This document shows, piece after piece, positions 1 through 9,291 of a DNA stretch of 64,000 nt; position 1 is the stretch's first letter; each line of letters begins with the position of its first letter. Source of the stretch: Symplocastrum torsivum CPER-KK1 (GTDB lineage Bacteria > Cyanobacteriota > Cyanobacteriia > Cyanobacteriales > Coleofasciculaceae); NCBI GenBank assembly GCA_019358875.1, contig JAHHIF010000002.1, forward strand, positions 1-64,000, in the 5' to 3' direction. The position numbers and the translations under genes were made by a program. A model generated the notes under the pieces. It made no database searches. It had not been told where the DNA came from and saw nothing but the letters and a program-made list of their open reading frames with translations.

Positions 1-114
1 GCTTACTTAAAAAGTAAAGCCAAGCTGTTGGGTGTGGTGAAAGCTAGGCGCAAACGTCATCGAGACATCGACGCTCACACCCAACTTATTTGGGGCAGTA
101 TTTCCTTAAGTTGA
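1..114 (+). CDS. C-terminal end of an unidentified protein (partial)
   Basis: The frame beginning at base 1 stays open for 37 codons and stops with TGA at 112-114. The residues look like a real basic protein tail (KARRKRHRDID, then QLIWGSISLS) and no start lies inside the window, so the gene would enter from the left edge. It converges on the pseudopilin gene on the other strand. I do not recognise the family. Glycosyltransferases are common near hps pilin genes, but nothing visible here proves that identity. A chance open frame of this length is also possible. Confidence 0.35.
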   Translation, partial: AYLKSKAKLLGVVKARRKRHRDIDAHTQLIWGSISLS

Positions 115-170
115 CACCAATGACAGCTGTGCGCCCCTACTAGGTATGGGGCTTGTGCGTAAGTCCTAAA

Positions 171-722
171 TTAGTAACAATACTTCTTGTTACTATTTGC
201 TTTAGGATGCTCTTTACCCATTCGCATGGTTCCGATCAGGGTTGAAACATATACGCAGCGTTTTACTTTGTCGCTGTTATTCGCTACTAGGGTTAGCTGT
301 CCTAGTTGTCCGTTGGTGTTGCCGATGTAGTTAAACTGGACTCGCTGGATGCCATTTCTTTTGTCTTTGTGGAACGTCGTCTCTGGGCGATAGAGGCGGA
401 TGTGTGAGTCTAGATTCTGCCAAATGGCGTTAGCAGGGCTTACACTTTTGGGATGAACTGCCCACTGAACAACTGGCTTGTCGTCAACTGTTACTTCCCG
501 AACACTAAATTGCCAGGTTACCTTTTCTAGTACTGCTTGGCTTTTTGCTTCCTGCATACCTCGATAAACTTGGTGTTGGGCAGTATTGAGGCGTTGACGG
601 TTAACGAAGCCAATCCAAGTTGGGGAAGCGATCGCACATAATATTCCTATCATTGTTACTGCAATAATGATTTCGAGTAGTGTAAATCCAGCGTTGTTGG
701 AGTAGTGAGCCTTCAGTCGCAT
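171..722 (-). CDS. GspH-like type IV pseudopilin, hps-associated
   Basis: 183 aa. The N-terminus is a class III prepilin signal: a short basic leader, then G12|FTLLE with Glu at +5, followed by a hydrophobic helix of about 20 residues. Prepilin peptidase would cut after G12. The body after residue 35 looks like a GspH/FimT minor pseudopilin and ends in a Cys-containing strand (KRCVYVSTLIGTMRMG) much like the neighbouring 230-aa protein, so the two are probably paralogs. A ribosome site (AGGGTGA) lies about 7 nt before the ATG. The gene sits beyond the terminator that closes the upstream pseudopilin gene, so it probably has its own promoter. Expected role: minor subunit of a pseudopilus for hormogonium polysaccharide secretion. 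The family call is solid; the exact hps letter is not. Confidence 0.85.
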   Translation of the reverse strand: MRLKAHYSNNAGFTLLEIIIAVTMIGILCAIASPTWIGFVNRQRLNTAQHQVYRGMQEAKSQAVLEKVTWQFSVREVTVDDKPVVQWAVHPKSVSPANAIWQNLDSHIRLYRPETTFHKDKRNGIQRVQFNYIGNTNGQLGQLTLVANNSDKVKRCVYVSTLIGTMRMGKEHPKANSNKKYCY

Positions 723-819
723 CTAAAATCACCCTGATATTCAGCGTTTTACGTGATACCTGATGTATCTGATTTAATTCGATTGGTTAAAGAAAAAAAA
801 TCGTAAAAAGGCTGAATAA

Positions 820-856
820 TAAAAAACCCCAACTTCTTAAAGTCAGGGTTTTCTCG
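820..856 (-). terminator. Rho-independent terminator after the third pseudopilin gene
   Basis: Read on the minus strand, a 10-bp stem (ACCCTGACTT / AAGTTGGGGT, two G-T wobbles) with a TAAG loop is followed by a T-run. It lies 24 nt beyond the stop of the 230-aa pseudopilin gene and separates it from the 183-aa pseudopilin gene. Confidence 0.75.
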
Positions 857-879
857 GATGTATTTTAAGGATGAATTGT

Positions 880-1572
880 TTATGGATCTGGACAACCTTG
901 AGGATTAGTGCCCCCATTGTCATCTCTTCTCCCTTTTGTTAAATCCCCTAAAAGTGTTGTGATTTTAACGCAACGCTTCGTTGAGGGAATTGGATTTGCA
1001 CCTTGAGGTGCAGCAACGGTAATCGTTATCGGAGGCTCTGAATCCCTTGGTAGAACCCCCATATAGTCAAACGTAATAATCTTATAATCTTGGTGTAAGG
1101 GTAAAGGTCCATTATTTTCACTTGCCAGGTTCGTATAAAGCATAATCTGCCCTGGCTTAATCTCTAAGTCCCCACCCAAATTTTTCCAGCTAATATCATC
1201 AAGGTTACCAGGGTTGATATAAGAAGAAGTCCCATTGGCATCTACAGCTTTAGTTGGGTAAACAGCTATCTGCGGAACTGCATTAAGACTTCTAAAGGCG
1301 ACGCTGTAGCTAACTTTTTTATTCTTCGCCTGACTTTGGGCTTCCTGTATGGATCTCAATAGAACATCACTAGCAGCATTCACCCGGCGCTGACTCACGA
1401 AGCCTAACCAACCAGGAGCAGCAATTGTGGCAAGAACACCGATAATCAACACTACAACGAGCATCTCAATCAGGGTATATCCAGCAGCGCCTTTAGGAGA
1501 ATGTCTTTTGATAGCTATTTTTTTTAAGTCGAGAAACTGTTTAAATTTCAACAATGAATCTAGATTTTCCAT
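880..1572 (-). CDS. GspH-like type IV pseudopilin of the hps cluster
   Basis: 230 aa. A 31-residue basic leader ends in the prepilin peptidase site G31|YTLIE, followed by a hydrophobic helix (residues 33-53) and the motif APGWLGFVSQRRVNAA, which closely resembles the 183-aa neighbour (SPTWIGFVNRQRLNTA). The C-terminal part has a Cys pair (RCVKITTLLGDL, then QGCP near the end). GspH/FimT-type minor pseudopilin. The start is supported by GGGGG four bases before ATG. It lies 56 nt after hpsC, probably in the same transcript, and is closed by a terminator. In Nostoc punctiforme hpsBCD encode pseudopilins for hormogonium polysaccharide secretion; by position this would be the hpsD equivalent, but I did not verify orthology. 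Confidence 0.85.
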   Translation of the reverse strand: MENLDSLLKFKQFLDLKKIAIKRHSPKGAAGYTLIEMLVVVLIIGVLATIAAPGWLGFVSQRRVNAASDVLLRSIQEAQSQAKNKKVSYSVAFRSLNAVPQIAVYPTKAVDANGTSSYINPGNLDDISWKNLGGDLEIKPGQIMLYTNLASENNGPLPLHQDYKIITFDYMGVLPRDSEPPITITVAAPQGANPIPSTKRCVKITTLLGDLTKGRRDDNGGTNPQGCPDP

Positions 1573-1628
1573 AATTCCCCCAGGTTTCTTTCTGCCTTTA
1601 GCCGTTGTTAAACTAAAACGTCAAGAAC

Positions 1629-2720
1629 TTACGGACTTGAATTTACATTAAGTAACCCGCTTCCTTGAGCCTGAATACTTGCTCTGGGAAAATAAGAAGA
1701 TTGGTTGGCAGCATAGACTGGGGGCGGATTTTTGGGTCTAATGCGAGCCAATGCGTTCCCTCTGATAAAGACTTGTGCTACCGTTTGGTCAGTGCTAACA
1801 CAAGCGTAAAAGCTATCAATTGGGAATCCAGCGCCAACAGTTGCAGGATCAGGAACTTGTCGGTTTAGATAAGGCGTAGTTTCATTTGGTCGTGGGTTTG
1901 GTGAACAAGCAGGTTGAGTGGCTATAGAAGAGCCTGGGGTTTGGTCGATATAATCAATCAGTGTCACAAACTGCGTGTCGCCGTAGTTATAGCTAGCTGA
2001 GCGTTGAGCCCTTGTCCAATTAATATTCGTCGGCCAGATAGTTAATTGCTCCTCTAATGAACCAGCTTGTTCAAGGAGTTGCTCAATCGGTACAAGACCG
2101 TCGCTTGCCTCATAACCAGCAATAAGTGGGGTTCTATTAGTGCTAGGGTTAGGATTATTAACGTTATATAAAGCATCTTTCAGCTCGATTCGACTAATTC
2201 GAGTAGTACAAGACCAGGAAGAGTTGATACAGTTAGCGTCTTTGATTAAGTAGTAGCCAACAAGCGAGTAGACAAAGCCATCATCGCAGTTATTACCAGG
2301 GTCATTGTTGGCACACTGAGCTATATTGCTACCGCTAAGCGGGACAGAATTTGGTAAAAACTCGCGTTTCCAAAAAACAAGTACTGGTTCGCCCTGAGCA
2401 CCTGGATTAGCGACTGCAACACTTGGTAGTCGAGCTTCAATTGCACTCAGTCCCGCACCATCATAGATGAAGAATGCCTGATCTAAATCTCTCGCAATGT
2501 AGTCAAGGGCAGCTTGGATTTCTTGTTCAGACGTTGCCTTGGCTTGTTCTTTGCGGTCTGTGTCCATCATGTTAATCACTAACCCCAATAAAGGTGTAAT
2601 GATTAAAGAGGTCATGATTATACCAACTAGCAGTTCAATCAGGGTAAAACCGCCAGTTTTATGATGGGGTGGAGAGTTTTTTAACTTATGAGTTCTAAAA
2701 GATTTAAGTAGTCTCATCAT
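1629..2720 (-). CDS. hpsC: hormogonium polysaccharide secretion pseudopilin HpsC
   Basis: 363 aa, long for a pseudopilin, as expected for the GspJ-like HpsC family. The leader runs to G24, then FTLIE with Glu at +5 and a hydrophobic helix to about residue 50. The following segment (QAALDYIARDLDQAFFIYDG) is the conserved hallmark after the helix. The long globular part contains several Cys (for example CANNDPGNNCDDG) that could form disulfides outside the cytoplasm. It lies downstream of hpsA and hpsB and 56 nt before the next pseudopilin. A 186-nt gap separates it from hpsB, enough room for an internal promoter. Role: minor pseudopilin in export of the hormogonium gliding polysaccharide. Confidence 0.85.
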   Translation of the reverse strand: MMRLLKSFRTHKLKNSPPHHKTGGFTLIELLVGIIMTSLIITPLLGLVINMMDTDRKEQAKATSEQEIQAALDYIARDLDQAFFIYDGAGLSAIEARLPSVAVANPGAQGEPVLVFWKREFLPNSVPLSGSNIAQCANNDPGNNCDDGFVYSLVGYYLIKDANCINSSWSCTTRISRIELKDALYNVNNPNPSTNRTPLIAGYEASDGLVPIEQLLEQAGSLEEQLTIWPTNINWTRAQRSASYNYGDTQFVTLIDYIDQTPGSSIATQPACSPNPRPNETTPYLNRQVPDPATVGAGFPIDSFYACVSTDQTVAQVFIRGNALARIRPKNPPPVYAANQSSYFPRASIQAQGSGLLNVNSSP

Positions 2721-2906
2721 AATGTGGTTTACCCTTTAGCTCATAACCCTTGAGCTATTGAAATTAAACTGAATATTGAGTGCATCCCATGTCATGAGGA
2801 CATTTTAGTCAGTAGGTGATTTGCCATTAGAAGAGTACTCTTGCTGATACTATTCATCTTTGTTACAAGCGGGCAAACATACTGAAGCTTACTGCGAGAT
2901 TATTTC

Positions 2907-3656
2907 TTATTGACAACCCCCTAAGCGATCGCAAAAATCCTTATATTGCTTTTCTGGAGGGGCTTCAGGATCAGGTCTAGCCTGAACCTCTGTAGTCATC
3001 TCTACTAATGGCGCTCTATACTCACCCGTTCCACCTGTATTTGTCCTTACTTTTCTCCCTACCTCCTGGGTCGTCTGGAAGTCAGTGTTACCATTAAACG
3101 CCGCTGCTCTATAAACCCTAACGCCTAGAAGATAGCCCTTACTACCATCATCCGTTGGATCAGTAGTGCGACTGCGGAATGCCTGAACGATCAAGTCGGT
3201 GGTACTCCTATTGCTACAGGCACCATCACCATCAAAGTCAGCACAATACAAGCTCAACCGTGGCTGATTTATACAGTAAGGGAAGGCTTGACGTGTTGAG
3301 CGGCAGTTTATATCTGTAATCGTTATTCCTTGAGGCGGTGCGGCTGTGCCGGAGAACAAGCCTCTTTTGGGATTGAAGGTCTTATTTCCAAGGGGATCAT
3401 CTACCTCGTCAAGAACTATCACGCGCTCAGGAGTAGCGACCTTCCCAGAGCGGACTCCATCAATGTAGGTTCTTGCAGCTTGGGTTGCCTGTTCCACCCG
3501 ACGCGCCTGTAGACGGGTGGCTACTGAGAGGGTAATCACTGGTGCGATGCCAACGAGTAGAGCCGTCACAATCAGAATCGCAAGTAAACCCTCAATAATT
3601 GTGAAACCCGATTGCGTTGATGGCGGTGAAAGTCGTTTGAGTTGGTGTTTCAGCAT
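2907..3656 (-). CDS. hpsB: hormogonium polysaccharide secretion pseudopilin HpsB
   Basis: 249 aa. The prepilin site is G17|FTIIE, followed by a hydrophobic helix (to about residue 40) and a GspI-like stretch (VATRLQARRVEQATQAARTY). The body has paired Cys (CRSTRQAFPYC, YCADFDGDGACS) and ends CDRLGGCQ. The second Cys group includes a DFDGDG segment that could bind calcium; that is inference. It starts 25 nt after the hpsA stop, so the two are almost certainly co-transcribed. The position directly behind hpsA and the length match HpsB. Confidence 0.85.
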   Translation of the reverse strand: MLKHQLKRLSPPSTQSGFTIIEGLLAILIVTALLVGIAPVITLSVATRLQARRVEQATQAARTYIDGVRSGKVATPERVIVLDEVDDPLGNKTFNPKRGLFSGTAAPPQGITITDINCRSTRQAFPYCINQPRLSLYCADFDGDGACSNRSTTDLIVQAFRSRTTDPTDDGSKGYLLGVRVYRAAAFNGNTDFQTTQEVGRKVRTNTGGTGEYRAPLVEMTTEVQARPDPEAPPEKQYKDFCDRLGGCQ

Positions 3657-3681
3657 CAGCTATCATCCCCCTGTTGCTTAG

Positions 3682-6600
3682 TTAATTGTATTCGGGTCCA
3701 GGCGCCCCGGCTTGACAAGAGGCGGGGCGTAGTGATTCGTCAGCAAGCGCCCAGCGATAACTACCGTTTCTTTCCTGAGCAGCACACAGCAAGCCTCGAA
3801 CCCAGGGGTCATCCCGACTAACTTCTCGGAAGAACTCATTCGGAGTTCCAGCTTCAGGGAGCGCAATCCGTCTGGAGAACAAGTCAGGTGTCTGTTTCAA
3901 AAGACCAACATCATAACCCCACGCACGGGTTGGTGGTTGGTAGAAAGGTGCTTTAAATCGCGCTGACGCTTCCTTATATTGGTAGCCTACTGGATCTGGA
4001 TTTACATCAGGTGGGCTGTACTGCATGTAAAGGGGACGAGGAGTACCGTCAAAGAACAGGGAGTTATCTTGATCTACGAGGTCTACTGTATCAAAGGGAC
4101 CTGTAGCATATTGACTCTTGGTGTACTGAATCAAACTACCCTTAATCGTTGCTGTGAACCCAAACCAATTTTCTATGAAACGTGGGAAGTTGTGCAAACC
4201 ACCGTTATTCTCACCGCCACCATTGGGGTATGGTCTTACCGGAGTATCACCCATTACTACTACAGCGTTATAGTCAGTATCTGCCGCTCTTTGCAGCCAT
4301 TGCCTTGCTCCCGGACCATTAGCAACGCTATTGCTCCTAAAAACGGTGTCGAGGTTGTTACTTGGTTCTCCTGAGGGAGAGTGTAGCTGTAAAACAGGTA
4401 CTAACAGGGGCTGAGCCGTAGTCGTCAGAGCGGTCATCGAGCCGGAGCTTGGCTGTATAAAACTATAACTAGGACGACCAGGCTTACCAAATCCTAGGAT
4501 ACGTCCTCCTTTGATAGATGCTCCCCCTCGTACTCCCCTTATTTTGATATAACCTGCGGTACGACCAATGAAGTTGCCTGCCAATTTTGCAGTGGGAAAA
4601 GTGCTTCTGATTTCCATATCCTGTTTGGCAACCCAAAATATATTATTTGGATCAACTCCATCCAGAGTCAGTACCACATTTGTCAATAACATTGGTGTGA
4701 ATCTTTGACCTCGGATTACAAAGATAGGGTCTGACTGATTGCCTCTCGCGAGGGTAACATTTCCTGTTATTGCATTTAGTCGCACATCAAGAAAATTGAC
4801 CTTGGCGGTTGCCTCAATAGGAGCAGTAGAATCAAAATCCCTTACCGTTACTTTGAAAACATTAGAATCTAGGGCATCAGGGGTATTCGCTATCGCGTTA
4901 CTAGTCAGAGCTGCCCACATTTGTTGAATTTTCTGTCTTACTGCTGCTGGGCAAGGAGGACCACTAAATGAAGGAACCGTATAGTTTTTTGAGCTACGAC
5001 CCTGAATACACACTGAATAGTCTGAAGGGTCTTCGAGGCTGTCGCCGTTTAATACACTCGAACCGCTAAAGGCGCCGGGATTTATAGCTGCTAGCTCTTC
5101 TGGGAATTTAGGAGTCCCCGGTAAGAGCATCTGCCTTTCAGTCGCAACTGTTTCTGGATCGTCAGGCAGGTAGTACAGGAGATTGTTCTTGTTGTAGCTC
5201 TCGTTGGTAACAGGAGCCGATGGGTTATTAGGGATGCTTGTCGTCCAGAACCAGAGAGCATTGGGTCTATCAGCAGGTGCATTATCAGTACCATACACAA
5301 GTGGGGTACCGCCTCGGTCTAGTGGTTTAGCTGTGCGATTAGTCTCAGATGCCAGTACTAATTGCCCAAAATCATCTCTTTCAAATGCAACTCGGCGGGG
5401 GTAATCACGATTTGGAATAGTTGGGGGATCTTCTGCGGCTGTAGTTCCAGCTTCCGGACCATTATTCCATTTTGGTCCACACTCAGACACAGGTAACTTC
5501 GTGCAGATTTCCATCTTGTACGCAGGGAATCCTACTCGGCGTTGAATCGGTGTTACCCCATTCATTACATAGGAACTTCCTTCCGTCAGTCCGTCCTGTG
5601 CTGGGAACTCAGTATCGCTTGCTCCAAGGAGTTTGATTGGATAGGTTTGAACAGTACCTCCCACATCTGTATATAGGTAATTGGTGCCAAAACCATTCCA
5701 CCAGAAGCCATTCTTCAGACGAGATTCTACAGCCAAGTTGCCTGCATTGTTGTTGAAGTCATAGTTTCCTTCCTCACGGAAGCCATCTCTGAAGTTGTTA
5801 GACAGCAGCGTTATGGCATCAGAAAGAACTCTTGCTGCTCTCCACTGATCTCCAGGATTACAGTTGGGGTTTGAACCGTTACGACAAGCAAAGTTGGGGT
5901 TTGTTTGAATTCCACCGCCGTTTCCACGGGTATAAAAATTGTCGTAGTTAGGAGTCAACTGAGCATTAAACTCTTCTACAGCGGTTGTTGTGCCAAATCT
6001 GTAGTGACGATTAAAGTCTCCTTTGATGTAAACAGGTAGATTTGAAGCGAGAATTAAACCTTTTTCTGCCGCTAAGTTATTATTAACAGCTCCCCGCGAT
6101 AATCTTCCGCCATTATTTCCACTACTCCAAAGACGGATTCCATTGGGACGGCGGCTTGGGTCTAACTTGAAGTCTGTAGCTGAAGAGCCACCATCTGTTC
6201 GCGTAGTGAGATTGCGATCAGTAATATCGGGTAGCGCATCATCTCGACTAGCATAAATAATGCCGCTAAGGGGCAGGAGATACTCAGTTTCGCCATCTGG
6301 ATTAGTGTTATATGCTGTAGTTCTGAGTTGCTCTAGGTCAATCTCCGTAACCCGAATTTCTAAGGGCTGACGCTCTTCAATCGGCAGACTGTATTCAGCG
6401 GGAGTTGGATTTTTAGCAGTATTAACAGGGGAATTTAATGTCGCTTGAGTCGCAATCTTTATTTGTTCTGGATCGGCGATCAGCACTTTGCTAGTTGTGA
6501 GGTCTATCCCGATCGTCTTACGAGAAATTTGTGTGTTTGTAGCTTGAAAGGTAAGCCCATTAGGATCAAACTCAACATCTGGTTTATGCAGGGTCTTAAC

Positions 6601-9291
6601 TTGTCTTGCATCTAAGAAAGCTCTTTCTCTGATTGCACCATTTGGAACTATTCCAGGTACAGGACTTTGTGGCGCAGCCAGAATCGCAAAAGCGCAATTC
6701 GCGGCATCAATGGCAGCCTTTTGCTCAAGGGAAAGAGCGCCAAGCCCACCTCTGTCAAATGCCTCAATCGCGTCCTTCAACGGTTTGTTCGCCCAGCGCC
6801 CATCCGGGAAAACCATATACGCCTGTCTTCTCAGTGCGTCGGTTACATCTCTTGCCGGAACCCCGTAGTTGATTCCATTATTGGACGCTCCTTCAGGTAT
6901 TCCATTAGTAACATCAACTATGTCGGAATTTGTAGCTGTGGTCGGGTTAGTCGGGTCGTAATAACTGCTAATGCAGGCAATTGGCTCGTCGCCGTCGCCG
7001 TTGGTGTAGTGATAAACGACCGTCGCCCTCATTTGCAGATCGCCATTGAATACTTCAGTCGGCTCAATCGTAGTACTTTGATCTACGTCTATCTCCTGGT
7101 ACATGGGCATCGTATCTGGCCATACTACCGTAACAAGCGTTGGATCTACTATTTCGGCATTAAGGGCTTGTAACTGTGTCGGGGTAACAGGGGGTTCAGG
7201 TAAGAATGATCGCGCATTTGCTGGGACTACTTGGTTCTGTATGTCTTGGCTGGTTAGACGCACACCAGTACTAACACCATCTACATAAATTCCTGCACCT
7301 GTGACTACGCGCAAGCCACCAGCGAGTTCTTCATCCCCAGGCACATTGTTCGGGTCGGCTGCTGCTTTCTCCCAGAAGCCATTGCGAGAGGTATCACCCA
7401 AATCGTCCAGAATTTTCGCTTGGCTTTCCCGTCCACGAGCGCTGCCATCTATGTAGTTCCCAGCTCCAGGCTGTTCCTCTCCTGGCTCGGCATAGGTAGG
7501 GGTACCATAGTCCTTCAACCAGCGGACTGGTAAACCATTACCAACTAAAATGCGATCGCCTATTTCGTCCTCTATTTTCTCGCCCGTAACGTTATTCGGG
7601 TTAGTTTGCTCCAGCTCGTTAACTTTCAGCGGTAAAGGATCAGTATTGAGGTCACTAACGTCCATCCACGCCTCAGGAGCCTTAATCGTTCCACCTGCAA
7701 AAACTGTGTTTGCATCCACTCCATTCAAAGCCAGATCTGGTTGATCAATCGGAACTTCAGCATAAGGAACGCGGCGGATACGTTCTTTAAAATAAACTGT
7801 TATTACTTGCTCAAGAAGATTACGGGCTTCAGCATCTGATAGAGCTAGATTCGGATCAGTGGGGTATTTGTCTTGGAACTTCTCAGGAATCTCTGGGGGG
7901 AATCCAGCAACGCCTTGAACCCTAGCAACTGTTGGTGCCTGTCCAGAATAGGCTGCATCATAGGCATCCATCGCCGCTGTCACCAACACGCTCAGGCGTT
8001 GAGCATAGGCGTTGGTATTATAAGCAACCTCTCTAGGCGGACTGTTTGTTGTTACATTGCCAGTGTTAACAAATCTAGTATTACCTGGTACGTCATAGAT
8101 TTGTCTCGGTTCTTTAAATAGATGAACATTTACGCTGTTGTTCCCTTGATTTTCTGGATTGCTAGCACCCGCTATACCGTTGGCTGAGACATTACCTCCA
8201 ACAATAATTTTGGCGTTCTCTGCCTTATAGAAGCATGACCAGGGGCTACTAACCTGGTAAAACGTAATATCACCAAAGCCACTGCCAAGCATTAAGTTGG
8301 CATTAGCTTGTACTCGACCATTGAGTTTGAAGCCACCTCCCTGATCGGGGACATCCGTTATTATCAAGTCATCTTCGTACCACACAGCATTGTTATCGAG
8401 AGCCAGTCGTGCCTGGTCTTGCTGCATCTCTAGAGCCGAAAATCCTCTATTACCTACATAGGGTTCAAATCTAGTACCAGGGATGTTAGGGTTGTACCCA
8501 TTGGCATCTAGATCAGCCTTCTGCTGTGCAGTAATTGGAACAGTTGCCACATAGGTAAAGAAAGCTTTTTTGAGCTGACCGCCGCTTTGTACCCAACCAT
8601 TCTCCTCACCGGCAGCACCTCCGTTCCCAGCAAGACACACATTGCTAGCTCCTGTATCTTGAGGTCTGGTTCTTGCTTCTAAAATACCTCTGGTTCGCGG
8701 GTCTTCACCAGGAGCGGGAACCGGCACACGGAAATAGATACCGTAGAGGGTAAAACTATCGAATAAGCCATTGTTATCAGTATCAACGGGAAACTTCCAA
8801 GCTGTTCTTAGCTTTTCATTGTCTTCAATACCATTCGCGTTGTCCAAGTCAGCTACCAGCTTTAGCTGAGTCTCATCACCAAAGGTATATTCATCATCTT
8901 CAAAAACCCTAGCAATATCATCATCAGCAGGAGTATTTCCTGGAAGTTCTGTTTCAGCAGCAGAAAATAAGCGATTCAACTTCGCTCTGGCACGGTCAAG
9001 TGCTGGGGCTGCCGCATTCAAAACGACTTCATTCACCCGATAATTACTAGCATTTTTGCTTCGGTCAAAAGAGCGAAACAAAATTGCTGTAGTCAGCAAT
9101 GTCACCACCAGAACCACCATGACAACTGTTGGCAGCACAAAACCTGCTTGGTTTGAGCGTCTCCGGCGCTGCCGCCCTAACGAACTCCGTAAAAGCCAAC
9201 TGATAAATGTCTTAGTAATGGCATTAAAAAAACGCCAAATGCTTTTGAATAAACGTTGGATAAAATTACTTGGCTTCTTGCGAGTTGACAT
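3682..9291 (-). CDS. hpsA: hormogonium polysaccharide biosynthesis protein HpsA
   Basis: About 1869 aa from the chosen ATG. The frame is open upstream to a TTG at 9342, but the ATG at 9291 has AGGAAAG seven bases before it and gives the start MSTRKKPSNF. A basic N-terminus with RQRRRR (residues 41-46) precedes G50-FVLPTVV and one hydrophobic helix (51-72), like a type IV pilin but lacking the usual Glu at +5. The rest is a very large extracytoplasmic region rich in Asn, Pro, Asp and Thr, with many ordered Asn/Gly stretches. HpsA heads the hps locus of filamentous cyanobacteria and is required for the polysaccharide used in hormogonium gliding; its biochemical role is not settled. It leads the hpsA-hpsB-hpsC pseudopilin operon, with 25 nt to hpsB. 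Confidence 0.9.
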   Translation of the reverse strand: MSTRKKPSNFIQRLFKSIWRFFNAITKTFISWLLRSSLGRQRRRRSNQAGFVLPTVVMVVLVVTLLTTAILFRSFDRSKNASNYRVNEVVLNAAAPALDRARAKLNRLFSAAETELPGNTPADDDIARVFEDDEYTFGDETQLKLVADLDNANGIEDNEKLRTAWKFPVDTDNNGLFDSFTLYGIYFRVPVPAPGEDPRTRGILEARTRPQDTGASNVCLAGNGGAAGEENGWVQSGGQLKKAFFTYVATVPITAQQKADLDANGYNPNIPGTRFEPYVGNRGFSALEMQQDQARLALDNNAVWYEDDLIITDVPDQGGGFKLNGRVQANANLMLGSGFGDITFYQVSSPWSCFYKAENAKIIVGGNVSANGIAGASNPENQGNNSVNVHLFKEPRQIYDVPGNTRFVNTGNVTTNSPPREVAYNTNAYAQRLSVLVTAAMDAYDAAYSGQAPTVARVQGVAGFPPEIPEKFQDKYPTDPNLALSDAEARNLLEQVITVYFKERIRRVPYAEVPIDQPDLALNGVDANTVFAGGTIKAPEAWMDVSDLNTDPLPLKVNELEQTNPNNVTGEKIEDEIGDRILVGNGLPVRWLKDYGTPTYAEPGEEQPGAGNYIDGSARGRESQAKILDDLGDTSRNGFWEKAAADPNNVPGDEELAGGLRVVTGAGIYVDGVSTGVRLTSQDIQNQVVPANARSFLPEPPVTPTQLQALNAEIVDPTLVTVVWPDTMPMYQEIDVDQSTTIEPTEVFNGDLQMRATVVYHYTNGDGDEPIACISSYYDPTNPTTATNSDIVDVTNGIPEGASNNGINYGVPARDVTDALRRQAYMVFPDGRWANKPLKDAIEAFDRGGLGALSLEQKAAIDAANCAFAILAAPQSPVPGIVPNGAIRERAFLDARQVKTLHKPDVEFDPNGLTFQATNTQISRKTIGIDLTTSKVLIADPEQIKIATQATLNSPVNTAKNPTPAEYSLPIEERQPLEIRVTEIDLEQLRTTAYNTNPDGETEYLLPLSGIIYASRDDALPDITDRNLTTRTDGGSSATDFKLDPSRRPNGIRLWSSGNNGGRLSRGAVNNNLAAEKGLILASNLPVYIKGDFNRHYRFGTTTAVEEFNAQLTPNYDNFYTRGNGGGIQTNPNFACRNGSNPNCNPGDQWRAARVLSDAITLLSNNFRDGFREEGNYDFNNNAGNLAVESRLKNGFWWNGFGTNYLYTDVGGTVQTYPIKLLGASDTEFPAQDGLTEGSSYVMNGVTPIQRRVGFPAYKMEICTKLPVSECGPKWNNGPEAGTTAAEDPPTIPNRDYPRRVAFERDDFGQLVLASETNRTAKPLDRGGTPLVYGTDNAPADRPNALWFWTTSIPNNPSAPVTNESYNKNNLLYYLPDDPETVATERQMLLPGTPKFPEELAAINPGAFSGSSVLNGDSLEDPSDYSVCIQGRSSKNYTVPSFSGPPCPAAVRQKIQQMWAALTSNAIANTPDALDSNVFKVTVRDFDSTAPIEATAKVNFLDVRLNAITGNVTLARGNQSDPIFVIRGQRFTPMLLTNVVLTLDGVDPNNIFWVAKQDMEIRSTFPTAKLAGNFIGRTAGYIKIRGVRGGASIKGGRILGFGKPGRPSYSFIQPSSGSMTALTTTAQPLLVPVLQLHSPSGEPSNNLDTVFRSNSVANGPGARQWLQRAADTDYNAVVVMGDTPVRPYPNGGGENNGGLHNFPRFIENWFGFTATIKGSLIQYTKSQYATGPFDTVDLVDQDNSLFFDGTPRPLYMQYSPPDVNPDPVGYQYKEASARFKAPFYQPPTRAWGYDVGLLKQTPDLFSRRIALPEAGTPNEFFREVSRDDPWVRGLLCAAQERNGSYRWALADESLRPASCQAGAPGPEYN

